Shown here: one piece after another, positions 1-9,856 of the stretch
How the letters are laid out: each line of letters starts with the position of its first letter
Numbering within the stretch: the stretch's first letter is position 1
DNA from: Membranipora membranacea
Lineage: Eukaryota > Bryozoa > Gymnolaemata > Cheilostomatida > Membraniporidae
Reading direction: 5' to 3'
Length of the DNA stretch: 60,000 bases
NCBI GenBank assembly: GCA_914767715.1
Contig: OU612074.1
Location: forward strand, 23,734,062-23,794,061
The notes under the pieces: generated by a model
Told to the model about the DNA's origin: nothing
Database searches by the model: none
The model's input: only the letters and a program-made list of their open reading frames with translations
Position numbers and translations under genes: made by a program

Positions 1-467
1 TAGATGAGCATATTTGTAAAACACTGAGACCAGAGTTCGAATAAAACATGAGCCCGTACTCTCTCTTCTCGGAGAGGAAAATGCTGAAAATAAAACAAAT
101 AAAACAATATGCACAAATATAACAGTATCACTATAATAAATAGCGTATGAGAGTAACCATACATTATTGTTATCATTCTTAGCAAGCGATCAGGATTAAT
201 TAAAGCGGCACTGATAGAAACAATCCCTGGAAGAAAGAATGAAAGTAGGCAGACAGTTTCATAATCCTTCTTGGCAAAGTTTTAGGATAAGTTTAGGAGC
301 GCCGACTGAGATTGAATTAATGCCATGTGAAAAGATCCCTAGGTCATGGAGACCTATTACATGGACACTTGAAACAAAGCAGTTCTTCACCGTTTAGAGG
401 GTATGACTAAGACCAAGATTTTCCAAACTTCACTGCATTGTATACGATAGTTGGCTCAGTAACTTAC
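1..467 (-). other. Intron or 3' region downstream of the last recognised caspase exon
   Basis: The exon ending at 468 is followed by a GTAAGT donor, so this stretch starts as intron. A pyrimidine-rich AG acceptor-like site is visible on the minus strand near 228, but the sequence after it does not read like a caspase small subunit. I could not identify the rest of that domain here. Confidence 0.5.
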
Positions 468-626
468 ACTCAAAACTTGACTGCATAATGAGAAAGTCAG
501 CGGTAGAGATATCTTTATCAGCTAGATCTACTACGTCATCATCAATAGGAGGCTGCTGCTGGTGACCCGCTCCAGGCTGATTCTGAGCCTGTGGAGGCGT
601 GGCTGTAAGCAGCATTTCTCTTTTAC
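468..626 (-). CDS. Caspase-domain exon: inter-subunit linker and start of small subunit
   Basis: This exon follows the exon with the catalytic cysteine and reads a Gln/Pro-rich linker, an acidic stretch (IDDDVVDLADKD), then ADFLIMQSS. The last segment matches the start of a caspase p10 subunit, where ADFL followed by a short strand is typical. The acidic linker has several aspartates that could serve as self-processing sites (inference). The donor is a strong GTAAGT at 462-467. Two acceptors keep the frame: one gives an exon start at 626, the other at 602, and I cannot choose firmly. The exon starts and ends in phase 1. The rest of p10, with its substrate-binding arginine, is missing from what I can read. 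Confidence 0.7.
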
Positions 627-922
627 CTGAATTGATATAAATACCGGGTTTATCTCTTGATGTACATGCAGACATGCGATCATTTCGATGGAAAGTTTGA
701 TATTATAAACTTTATTTCTTATTCGGTATTCTCTGCCCCTTTTCCGAGCTAATAAGATTACGCTCATCAGAGTGTCTGAATGGTCCTTAGTCTGCCTTCT
801 AGATCCACAGCAGCAAGAGAAAAAATATTGTGCTTTTAAATATAAAACAATTTGAAAGTAACAAATAGCATATTGCTAAAAATCATTTAATACCTTCAGA
901 TATTGCTATCACTACTACTCAC

Positions 923-1163
923 TGCCTGCACAAGCTTGAATAATGACAATCTTTGGCTTCCCTCTCATAGCAGGGAAGTTCTTAGGGGAGAGTAGATCTA
1001 TGATCTCCATGATCTTAACTTGTTTCCCATCTGATCCACCTACAGATCCTTCATCTCCATGGGACATAATGACTAAGATAAACGATCTGAGATCTTTGTG
1101 TACAGATTCTCCTGTCTGATTATCAACCAGCTGTGTCTCCTTATGGATCTCTTCAACCATGCG
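923..1163 (-). CDS. Caspase large-subunit exon with catalytic His and Cys
   Basis: The exon encodes 80 complete codons. It contains FILVIMSHGDEG, with the catalytic histidine in SHG, and IVIIQACAG, with the catalytic cysteine in the QACxG pentapeptide. Both active-site residues of a cysteine-aspartate protease are intact, so an active enzyme is plausible. The acceptor is TTTCTAG before CGCATG and the donor is GTGAGT (917-922); the start is phase 0 and the end phase 1. The order His then Cys, about 50 residues apart, and the hydrophobic strands before each fit the caspase p20 fold. A paracaspase or metacaspase is less likely because of the QACxG form and the p10-like exon downstream. Confidence 0.88.
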
Positions 1164-1268
1164 CTAGAAAGGACATAACAGAAATTGATCAAGAGTTGGC
1201 TAATTAAACTGAGCCAACTAAGAATGATTTATTTCAAAAATATTTTTGTGGTCATGGAAGGATCTTAC

Positions 1269-1430
1269 TTGTGCAGAATAACTCCTGTGACCTCCTAGAG
1301 TGACATAGCCAAGCTTATCCAGCATCTTCTTCATATTTATATAATCATACTGTGAGCCTCGTCTGGTGTCGTTATATGAATTAGATATAATCAGGGCTCT
1401 TCCTCTTGTGAGATAGATCGGTGATTCTCC
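1269..1430 (-). CDS. Caspase large-subunit N-terminal exon
   Basis: Fifty-four codons in phase 0-0, between a TTTTCCAG acceptor and a GTAAGA donor. The protein has RGRALIISNSYND (first beta strand of the caspase fold), then RRGSQYDYINMKKML and a strand around LGYVTL. The first arginine after the strand region and the RxGSxxD segment correspond to the part of p20 that recognises the P1 aspartate in known caspases. It lies two exons before the p10 start, as expected. Spacing to the His/Cys exon is a short intron (1164-1268). Confidence 0.82.
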
Positions 1431-1583
1431 CTGGAAAATATTTTTTTGGCAAAATATCAACATTGTTAACAAGATGCTGCTGATCGTAATTTTTAAAATC
1501 AAAATTCAATCAAAATTGGTCAAGTTACAAACAAAAAACCTGGATTGTGGACAGTCGATCACTGATAGCATCTTGTATCATAC

Positions 1584-1723
1584 CTCATTCCTAGAGGCGA
1601 GGACAGCACTATCACCTGTGACTGGCTCTAAATCAATCAGCGCTGTCTGTGACTTCACAATCTCTACAATATCCTCTATCTGCTCTTCTGTTAAATCAGC
1701 TCCAGGCTGAGATGATGGAGAGG
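1584..1723 (-). CDS. Linker exon before the caspase domain
   Basis: The exon reads in frame from the preceding phase-1 donor: Ala-Ser-Pro-rich start, then an acidic helix-like segment (LTEEQIEDIVEIVKSQ), then LEPVTGDSAVLASRNE. The acceptor is a good TTTTTAG and the donor GTATGA. No death-fold (CARD, DED) signature is convincing in 46 codons. It probably joins the COR side to the protease. Frame continuity with both neighbours supports the model; there is no homology evidence. Confidence 0.6.
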
Positions 1724-2015
1724 CTAAAAATACACATCAAAGGCTGTAGGTGTAAACCAGCTACTAAAATATAAATTTGCATTTTTATGTCATCTCTCCT
1801 AGTTTGACTTGAATCTCAGAAGGTTATCAGGTATGGAGATATGACAGCAGATGATTACATAATCATAATTATGTAATCAAACCCCAAAGAAAATGAAAAA
1901 AAGTTATCACACTTGGCCAGATTGCGCTTCTATTAGTACTTCAGAGTGAGAGTAATGATACAATATCATACTTAGATAAAAACTTTGAAGGTTATTGGAA
2001 AGTGCTGCTACAAAC

Positions 2016-2093
2016 CTATAGATCTCCGATTCAGCTGGTATATCTGTAAGTGTCTGTCCAATTCACGACTTCCACTCTCTGTAATGCTGCCGC
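2016..2093 (-). CDS. Short linker exon downstream of COR
   Basis: A 78 bp exon is predicted from a phase-1 donor at 2340 to an acceptor TTGAAG before 2093. Read this way it gives a Ser/Arg-rich then amphipathic peptide (ESGSRELDRHLQIYQLNRR). The donor GTTTGT is weak. The call rests on frame continuity (phase 1 in, phase 1 out) and the lack of stops; the exon could be skipped or misplaced. Confidence 0.45.
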
Positions 2094-2340
2094 CTTCAAA
2101 ATGGAATAAAGATAAAGATTACAGACATTATACGCATAGACTGAAAGGAAATCAAAATGTAATTTCATTTCAATAAAGATTTTTTCCTTCAAGGAAGAAT
2201 TTATTTTGTGCAATTTTTTATGGAGTTATTGGAAGTTTTTGACATTATTTATGTATGTCAAACGAGCTTTTCCTCTATCTATTCAGTCTCAATTATGAAC
2301 TTGAAGACCCAGTAACTATGAAAGTATATAATCTGCTCAC

Positions 2341-4247
2341 ATGGATTGAGAAGAGGGAATGGTATGGTGAGTTGTCCTTGCTCCTTGAGCTCCTTTTTAC
2401 AAGCACATACTTCATCACCAGTGTACGGAGGTTTATGCCCGCTATCTACCCATGCTGGATCTACTTCTGTAGTTGGGCTGTCTGGTTTGGTGAGCAGACA
2501 GTGAGAGCAGTAAAATACAGTCTCAAAATGGGCTCCGTTCCACACAGATTTCAGCTCTGATATTAGATTATGCAAATTGGACAGAAGACTCTCCCAGGAT
2601 TTAGTGATTAGTTTTGAGTTGGTCATCATCTGAATTGTTACAGTTCTCTCAGAGTGGCTGTGGAACAGGTATTTAACTACTCTATCTGTGTCCATGACAC
2701 AGGCACCGTTCATACCGACTTCTATGTGATTCTGTGCTGTGATGTTGTGGTCTACAAAGATGGCAGTAAGCAGATGGTACACGTAGCTCGGCAATGGCAG
2801 CCCTTTGAAGTGTATCTCGACCCTCATTGGAATGTAGTTGCTCGTTTCGGGAACTGATATTACCTTCTTACTGAAGTATGGAATGATAAAGTGAGTCTCA
2901 CTTCCCTCCTGGATTGGTCCACATATCAGATGGAACACTTTCAGTACTTCAGTGGCCATTTCAGAATCGAACGGAGACTCGCTGTTGATAAGGTTTGTCA
3001 AGAGAATTGAGTTCATCACCCCAGTTTCCTGAAACTTGACTACCATTGCCTTGTACTTATTCAGGCCAATACCCCTACCATCATGCTTGAATGCGATGAA
3101 ACTATTTAAGCGCAACATCCAGGCCTTTTGGCTGGAATGATCGAAGAGCAACTCAACAAGCTTTGTAAGCAGCTCAATGCGGTGAAACACAATGTTATCT
3201 AGTTTCGCTCTTTTTTTGTACCACATGACTTTTCCGATCTCATGAAGATATTGAAGGATGACGTGATCTTTGTCTCCTGGAAACCACGAATCTAGCTCTT
3301 CAAGAGTCAGGAAAGGTTGGTCTGTTTTTCCTGCACAAAGTTCCATGAAATCATTCCAGTTTTCTGGCAGTTTTGTAAGAAGCAACAACCCAATAGAGAG
3401 CAGAATAGATTTCAGATCAGCAATGACTTTTTTCCCGGTTCCTTTATAAATCACCATGGGCTTGTGCCTGGTGAGAAGGGGCTTTGATGTATCACAGAAG
3501 CATTTCATTGAGAAGAATGGGCTTGATTCTGGGGCTGAAGCCCTTTCCTCTGTGATTATTTTGTGACGCAAACTCTCTGTTCCTTTGATCAGTTGATCTT
3601 GTCTTTCTTTGAAAACCTTTTTATCTTTGATACAATCGCGATGTGTCAGCACTAAGAGAGGAGGGCCAGCTTGAGGACAGGAGAGGAAGAGATGGCTGAT
3701 CCAATCAAAACAGAGCTTCTCACAAGCAGCATCAGCACCAAAATCGGTCACTAGTTTGTCAAACTCAGCTATGTTGACGACCAACAGTGGCACAAACTGA
3801 TTCCTGGAGGAGAGTGGGTAGGTGAAGTGATAGATCACCTGACCACCAAAGTCATGAAATACTAGTGTAGATTTTTCATTGATTTTAGCCTCACACACTT
3901 TGAATACTTTCGTGGCTTCATCCAGCTTGTTAGCAGACATGCGATTGGTCAGATATCTTCTATCACCCTGCAATGACTTTACAAGACTAGTCTTCCCAGC
4001 CATACTCCCCCCAATGACAGTTACAGGGATGAAATCAAAGGTTCTGTCACCACACTTGTCAAGATCAGTCCAGTATTTGCGTACTGCCTTCATTCCTTGT
4101 TTACAGAGCGCATATGGAGGAGAGGCAATCGTTATAGGCACTTTGAAGGTAGTCAGTTTGCCGAGTTTGTTGAGGGCTGCAGGTACTTTGGTTAAAGATA
4201 TGTTTCCGGTGACATATAGCTCTTCTAAGTTCGATAGGTCTGATATA
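2341..4247 (-). CDS. Last LRR + ROC GTPase + COR domain exon (Roco core)
   Basis: This exon encodes about 635 residues. Residues 1-55 are a diverged pair of LRRs (LSNLEELYVTGN) aligned with the array exons. The ROC GTPase follows: P-loop GGSMAGKTS at about 80-88, DFGG (switch II) at about 133-136, and THRD as the guanine-specificity motif at about 202-205. Residues from roughly 290 to the end fit a COR domain (YLHEIGKVMWY is its usual winged-helix start). Near the C-terminus is a CSHC ... CAC cysteine cluster that may bind zinc. Roco proteins use ROC-COR as a dimerising GTPase switch downstream of LRR sensing. The acceptor is CCGATAG; the donor GTGAGC gives exon end 2341. The open frame runs a few codons on to 2279, but those look like intron. 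Confidence 0.9.
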
Positions 4248-4938
4248 CTATCGGAAAGAAAGAAAGAATAAGTGACCTTTAAGCATTGTTCGGTATGGGC
4301 TTTTACAAAAAAATATGAGGATGACATGTTAATGTTTTCACTGGAATTAACGACTTTATCTGAGCGGGCCCAGTTTCATTTCCTGCCCATGACTCAGGGG
4401 ATTTGCCCTGGCCTCTCCCTATCTTCTAAACCACATAAAATTACATACTCAACCTAATCTTGTACATAATGACTAGTATGAACACCCCTCCCACGTCAAC
4501 AATGTGTTGTTTATTTGAGATGAAAGCTACCAAATCAGATAAATTTGCTTCTAGTATCACGCTAATGACCAAGAAGAGAAACTGTTAATTCCTGGACATA
4601 AGCAAGGATGAAATTTAGAGATGTGAATTCTAATACATAGGTAATTACTCAACAATCTGGAAAATTCAGAAAACATTTGATGCTGACCAAGTAGAGAGAT
4701 CCACAGATGAATTGCACATTGAAATTGACAAATTTTGTAGAGTAGCTCAAGATTAATTTCCCCATGGGAGCTATTATCATAAGAGCTAATACTTTCATTA
4801 AATTGAAGAAACATTACGTGTGACAAGTCAGGTAACTTGTAGAGAGCCATCAAAACAAGCAAATAACAATCTTATCAATCGTCGAGTACGAATACTTAAA
4901 TATCATTGATCATTATTGTTGGAGTTTTATTATCGCAT
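4248..4938 (-). other. Intron upstream of ROC exon, unique sequence
   Basis: AT-rich sequence with no reading frame or repeat copy that I can recognise elsewhere in the window. It belongs to the intron joining the LRR array to the ROC-COR exon. Confidence 0.5.
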
Positions 4939-5590
4939 TTACAACAGGTATACAATTATACTATAAGTGCTTTCTTTAACTCCTGCCTGTCTCCTGATCT
5001 CAGTGTTCTCGACATGGTCCTCATAGCTGATCCCATAGATATGTCTTAGCATCCTCATTTCCGTCGCATCCATCCTGTCTTCCATTCTCTGTGTGACCGG
5101 CCAGGTTTCGCTGCCATACATGAGTGTTGGCTCAGTAGATGTTTTGTATAGAAGTACTTTTAGTTTAGTTGGTACTTTCTTGTCACACAACACTCCTGTA
5201 AGATCCCTCCACCTGTCCCAAGCCGCACCTATCCTCCTAGCACTTGTCGTCTCCTTAGGCAATACCAGATCAAGTCTCTTGGTTCAGTGTCATAGGCTTT
5301 CTCGAGATCAACGAAAACTAGATGCAGATCCTGTTGGTATTCTCTCATCTTCTCTTGCAATATCCTCAGACAGAACATAGGCTGTGTTGTTGATTTGCCT
5401 TTCTGAAATCCGTACTGTCTCTCAGATATGTCAACATTAGTCCTCAGTCTAGATCCCACTATCCTTTCCCAGAGCTTGAGGCAGTGACTGAGAAGTTTGA
5501 TGCCTCGGTAGTTAGCGCAGTTCAGGGGGTCTCCTTTCTGTTTATAGAGTGGTGTTATCTGACCCTTCCTCCATGCAGCTGGTATGCGTT
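4939..5590 (-). pseudogene. Degenerate non-LTR retrotransposon (RTE-like reverse transcriptase) fragment
   Basis: Two minus-strand pieces of one LINE ORF are joined with a deletion and frame change near 5250. The upstream part has WRKGQITPLYKQKGD, CANYRGIKLLSH, QYGFQKGKSTTQ and FVDLEKAYD, the first conserved blocks of a LINE reverse transcriptase. The downstream part has LYKTSTEPTLMYGSETW and the following helix typical of the C-terminal region of RTE-like elements. The block with the YADD catalytic pair is missing, so the copy is dead. It is inserted in the gene's intron in the same orientation as the gene. Confidence 0.75.
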
Positions 5591-5859
5591 TTTTAACAAA
5601 GTAGATTTTGTTGTATGACAGGGAGGAATTTTGAGTGTTGATGTAAATCATCATGATAATCTGAGGGGGGAGGGGGGGAAGGGGTGGACTTACTCGACTA
5701 TCATTGAGATACCAATTGTGAAAAAAAAACATTTTCACCTTAATACTACCCGATAAACAACTTAATTAATCAATCAGATGGGTGCAGTTCTTATGAGTAA
5801 AATAAAGGATTAATTTAGTTACAATAACAGTGTTTTGAAAACAACTATACTATACTTAC
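5591..5859 (-). repeat. Array-unit lead-in with G-tract, next to the broken LRR exon
   Basis: This is the same flank found 3' of the intact LRR exons: GACAGGGAGGAATTTTGAG, a G-rich run near 5664-5684, then AT-rich sequence to the splice donor. It shows that an LRR unit once stood here, now the one nearest the ROC exon. Confidence 0.75.
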
Positions 5860-5880
5860 CTCTCAGTTATCTCCGTTAAG
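5860..5880 (-). pseudogene. Truncated LRR exon (16th copy)
   Basis: The donor side is intact (GTAAGT-type donor, then codons for the end of the exon), but after about 20 bp the exon is joined directly to sequence that in complete units lies more than 1 kb further upstream. The deletion removed the acceptor and about 120 bp of coding sequence. It is the only broken exon of this type clearly seen in the array. Confidence 0.8.
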
Positions 5881-6655
5881 TGGTTGCAAAGTTTCCAATG
5901 TTAACATATATTAGGGTTTTCAAGAATAAATGATAGCTGATAATTTTGCTTGTTTTACTATTCTTGGCCCGGTCTCTAAATTTAAATCCTTGTACATTTT
6001 CAACCTGCAGGGTATTTTGGACGTGGGTTTAGGTAGCCTGTCTTGACTAGGTTTGTTGTGGCATATGCTTGCCCCTTCCCACTGCAAAGCTTGTCAAGAC
6101 AGGCTCGGATATAGGGTGCGATATGCAAAATAATGAGTACTAGCAGCTGGACTTAAATGGCTCTCTGTTGATTCTGTTTTATGATGCCCTGTATATCGAT
6201 TGCGGATTGTTTGAGTTACCGGAGCTTATTAGTTTATAATGTTGATTTTGTGTGTTTGATAATTGTGTGGATTTACATGTAGCAGACATTATTATGTAAT
6301 GATTTTGAATTAACCTAGATTGTGCAGGCACTTAGTGTGCCTTCTTTGATGAATTGAGAGCAGAGCAGTGTTCGACTTGAGAGAGAGTGGACCTGCACCA
6401 GCGTGAATAATGATCTTTTATCCTTTAAGTACGAGCTAGTGAATATGTAGACAGCAATATATAAATGTTTTTAAGACTTTCACCATGAACCTCCCTGCCT
6501 AAGACGGTGCGCCCTGCTCGACAGCACAGAGGTTGAGGAACATTAAAAGAAACAACCTTTAGTCGTTACATCCCCATATCTATAATGAAAGAGTGAAGAC
6601 ATCGGATCATATCAGGTGTGATTATTATTATTATTTGGACGCCTAACTCTAAACT
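5881..6655 (-). repeat. Duplicated intron block
   Basis: Sequence from TGGTTGCAAAGTTTCC through the TTATTTGGACGCC junction. It recurs at 22983-23757, 51607-52384 and in parts of the other long introns. No reading frame is recognised. Confidence 0.7.
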
Positions 6656-6957
6656 CTTGTCTGATTTTATTTTTGACCTGAGCAAGAGACATTTTAATAA
6701 GATAGCGAGTGATCGAAAACATCCACTTTTTAGTAGAGTAATAACAGAACATCCTCTTGCTTAAATACTACTTTCCGACCCAAGACCTGCAAGACTCAAA
6801 AACATGCCAAATCTTTTTCCAAACCTTAATGTCTTATTTTAACAACATACAACCTTAACCTTTCCTAGTCCATATATTAATTAATGCACACATTCAATTT
6901 TATCATTCTCATGATACCGAATGTACAAATAAACTGAAACTGAAACTGAAACTGTAG
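6656..6957 (+). pseudogene. LINE 3' end with CTGAAA-repeat tail
   Basis: Plus-strand remnant of a short C-terminal ORF that is still open in the copies at 35321 and 57271 but is frameshifted here by a small deletion near 6750. It ends in a row of ACTGAA repeats (about 6930-6954), as many CR1/L2-like elements do. The foldback element begins a few bases later. Assignment to a LINE is inferred from the tail and the position. Confidence 0.5.
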
Positions 6958-6960
6958 TGT

Positions 6961-7245
6961 GTGGTACGTCACAACAGTCATACTTAATATGAGTTATTAC
7001 ACTAATAATCACACAGATAAGATGATGATCAAAATTCAGACCTAGATGGGTCTCGAACCCAGGTCCGAATGCAATGCAGGCAATGCCGCTAACGCTGAGC
7101 CTAGTGGCGAGATGGTAGCGTCGTTGCCTGCAGGTATGTGTACCCAGATTCGAGTCCCAGCCAGGTCTGAATTTTGATCATCATCTTATCTGTGTGATTA
7201 TTAGTGTAATAACTCATAAAAAGTATGACAGTCGTGACGTACCAC
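6961..7245. repeat. Foldback element with two tRNA-like halves, copy 1
   Basis: Terminal inverted repeats of about 80 bp (GTGGTACGTCAC ... GTGACGTACCAC) enclose two tRNA-like segments facing each other. On the plus strand TGGCGAGATGG resembles a Pol III A box and GATTCGAGTCCC a B box. On the minus strand TAGCGGCATTG and GGGTTCGAGACCC form a second, better pair. It looks like a non-autonomous inverted-repeat element built from tRNA-derived SINE heads. Confidence 0.7.
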
Positions 7246-7415
7246 AGAGGAAACATCCGCTTATTCCCTATGCCGATTGAAGGTGATCACCCTGGAAGTT
7301 TGAGAGGCCATAACTTCCTCAATATCTGGATTCTTAAACTTGAATTTGCTCATATGATAGAATAAAATATGGAGAATAAGATGTGATACAAAATAGCAGC
7401 CTCAAACTAAGTCTT

Positions 7416-7580
7416 TAATGGCAAGGCTGCAATGTCTGCGCCAGTTTTGCTCTCTGTTTGCAGGCAGATCAGAGCACACCTGGGGGCCAACCAAATCCTA
7501 CTGCAGTTGACCTCCAGGCGTGCTCCGACCTGCCTGCAAACAGAGAGCAAACTGGCGGAGACATTGCGGCCTTGCCATTA
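7416..7580. repeat. Second foldback element (165 bp hairpin), copy 1
   Basis: TAATGGCAAGGCTGCAATG at the left end pairs with CATTGCGGCCTTGCCATTA at the right end, and the arms continue inward for about 75 bp with few mismatches. It contains no ORF. It always sits about 170 bp from the tRNA-like foldback element, so the two are duplicated together. Confidence 0.75.
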
Positions 7581-7634
7581 AGGCAAAATAATTTTCGCCG
7601 CCCATGCTTCGGGATGTGGCGCGTGGTATGACAT

Positions 7635-8480
7635 CCGATTTTAATCAACCTTGAACCAGTTTTTCGTTGACATCGCCGGAACTTTGTCTGATATCAACCT
7701 CCAATCTGCTCTAACCGATCTACCATATGACAGTACACATTGGGCAAGTAAAACACTGGCTGCGTAAAATAGACACATCGAAGTCAACATGTGCATCAGA
7801 CTTTCCCTCATAAGTCTCAAAGTTTTGTTGTGAGGATTGGTGCATACCAATGTGGGATCTAAATAAACAAATGGACAGAAATGATAGATGAAAAGAACTG
7901 TCACGCTGATCCTACCGCTTTCCTGGACATGTCAAAGGCTTTTGACAGAATGGAAAAAAATAAAAGTAATAGAGAAGCATTCATCAAGAAAAGTTGACAA
8001 GAATCTAATCTCCATTGTGCATGCTTCTTGGATGGCAGAGAGCGAAAAGTAAGGTTAGGCAACTCCATCAGCCTAACCTTGAAAACGAAAAATGGAACAC
8101 CTCAGGGAACTCTCCTAGGACCAATTTTCTGGTTACTGTATATCGACTCATGGTCAACCTAGCACGGGACCATTGACAAATATGGGGATGACCTCACCAA
8201 AACACCCAAGGTCAGCAGTGCTGCTAGGGACTATAGATGATATTACCAACTGGTGTGATAACCACAATATGCCAGCCATCGCGATCGCACATCATAGATC
8301 AGACTAAATTTCTCGTCTGACATAGAGAAATGCGCCATACTGGTGGAATCTAGGATGCCTGGTGACACAATGCCTATACAAAGGATATAATTGAAAATAA
8401 TTCCCAGTGGAAGTAGGCTTAGATGAAGATGCTGTAGATCAGCTATCAATTTCGAGAATTCTGTTTTCAGACAAAGAACA
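7635..8480 (+). pseudogene. Degenerate LINE reverse transcriptase remnant, copy 1
   Basis: Plus-strand frames show NQFFVDIAGTL, then FLDMSKAFDRM (RT block with the first catalytic Asp), GTPQGTLLGPIFWLLYID (block 4), YGDD (the catalytic pair, Ala replaced by Gly) and ITNWCDNHNMP. They are split by stops and frameshifts. The blocks fit a Jockey/CR1/L2-type element. Minus-strand ORFs over this region are only its shadow. Confidence 0.7.
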
Positions 8481-8852
8481 CAAACAAGCAATAAAAAGAG
8501 TAGTATAAGTACTAAACTGAGAGGAGTAAGTGATCAGCTCCTTGGGTACTCAGGGTATTAGGTTGAGTTGGGATTGTGGCTCCAATACCCGCAAAAAAGA
8601 TCACTCCAAAGGTGTCCTATAAAGATTTTCAGGCAAAAACAGAACGAAAATAGTAATTTTGCAGCCATTTGTTGGTGGTCATAAGGGGACGTTGTAGCGG
8701 ACTTTAGATAGAACAGTTGAAACATCATATCATTTAAAGAAGAAATGGGACTTAAACTGCGTTTTTTAACAAAGTAGATTTTGTTGTATGACAGGGAGGA
8801 ATTTTGAGTGTTGATGTAAATCAACATGATAATCTGATGGGGGGGGGTAGGA
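8481..8852 (-). repeat. Array-unit lead-in with G-tract
   Basis: The conserved flank that precedes the LRR donor side, ending in a run of nine Gs near 8839-8847. It is interrupted by the insertion that follows and resumes at 9544. Confidence 0.6.
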
Positions 8853-9543
8853 CTTAAGCTGTAGCTCCACGTAACGATGTAATCACAGACCGATGGCATG
8901 TCTAGACATGCTCGGCCGATCTCACACTGCTACACAGGCCTATTAGTTAGTATACGATGGTCTAGTGAGTCATAGCGGCTCATAAATCAGATGCCTTGAT
9001 TGACCAATGAACTCCCTCAGTTCAATCGATTGACCAATGATATTTAATGGGCGTGTTAACAAATGACCGGATATAGATGTCATATTAAATCCGGGTCTTT
9101 GTCACTTTGAATCTTCACCAAATAAAATTTCAGTCTTCTATAAAATTGATTTTCCTATGCTATACTATGGATGTCATGTCAGGACAGCTTCCATTTCCAA
9201 GTGATACAGCTATTACCTTCCATATTTTCACTTCAGCACCACTCCTATCTTTGTAGTTATGGTCTTTTTATCATAAATAGGAGGATGTGATTTTACTACA
9301 GATATTATCAACTCCTCCATTTTTGATAGCCTGTCACGATTTGATAGTTGACGTGTTTAACCGCGTAATTATTGAAGCAAGCAATCAACAACCGATCAGC
9401 ATAGAGGATCGTCCAGATCACTCGGGCAAAAGACCAACAAGTTCGATGTCCACTTAACACGAGTAATCACTCGTGCAGATCCACCGATTAACCACCCGTG
9501 ACCCCAAATCGATGTAAAAATCGTGTCATGTAGCCATGGCTTG
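8853..9543. other. Unique ~690 bp insertion in the array lead-in
   Basis: This stretch is absent from all other copies of the lead-in, which read straight across (GGACTTTCTCGACTATC). The ends are weakly inverted (AAGC then TGTAGCT versus AGCCATGGCTT), which suggests a small DNA transposon, but I see no clear target duplication and no ORF. ATTGACCAATGA occurs twice inside (8999 and 9031 area). Confidence 0.5.
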
Positions 9544-9715
9544 ACTCGACTATCATTGACATACCAATTGTGAAAGAAAGAAAAACAATTTCACCTTAAT
9601 ACTACCCGAAAAACAACTTAATTAATCAATCAGATGGGTGCAGTTCTATTGAGTAAAATAAAGGATTCATTTAGTTACAATAACAGTGTTTTGAAAACAA
9701 CTATACTGTACTTAC

Positions 9716-9856
9716 CTCTCAGGTATCTCCATTAGGTCACAATTGCTCAGCTCTAGCTTTTTGAGACACTTCAGATCCCCTATCCGGCTGGGTAAGGAAT
9801 GAAGGTTCTTATTTCCACATAAGTACAGCTCCTCTAGGTTTGTAAGTGATCCAATA
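9716..9856 (-). CDS. LRR exon L1 (two leucine-rich repeats)
   Basis: This is the intact array exon nearest the ROC exon. Repeat A reads LEELYLCGNKNLHSLPSR; repeat B reads LKKLELSNCDLMEIPE. The acceptor is TTTCATTACAG, with a good branch-point candidate CTAATAAC about 20 bp before it, and the donor is GTAAGTACAG. Variable residues are Y-C-G in repeat A and E-SN in repeat B. Met replaces the usual Thr in CDLTEIP and Ser replaces Thr before LPS, so it is the most framework-diverged of the copies near the ROC exon. Confidence 0.93.

Noticed and set aside
7641-7904. Minus-strand ORF repeated at 15140, 36311 and 58199
   Set aside because: It is antisense to the plus-strand LINE remnant, which has recognisable RT blocks, so it is a shadow.
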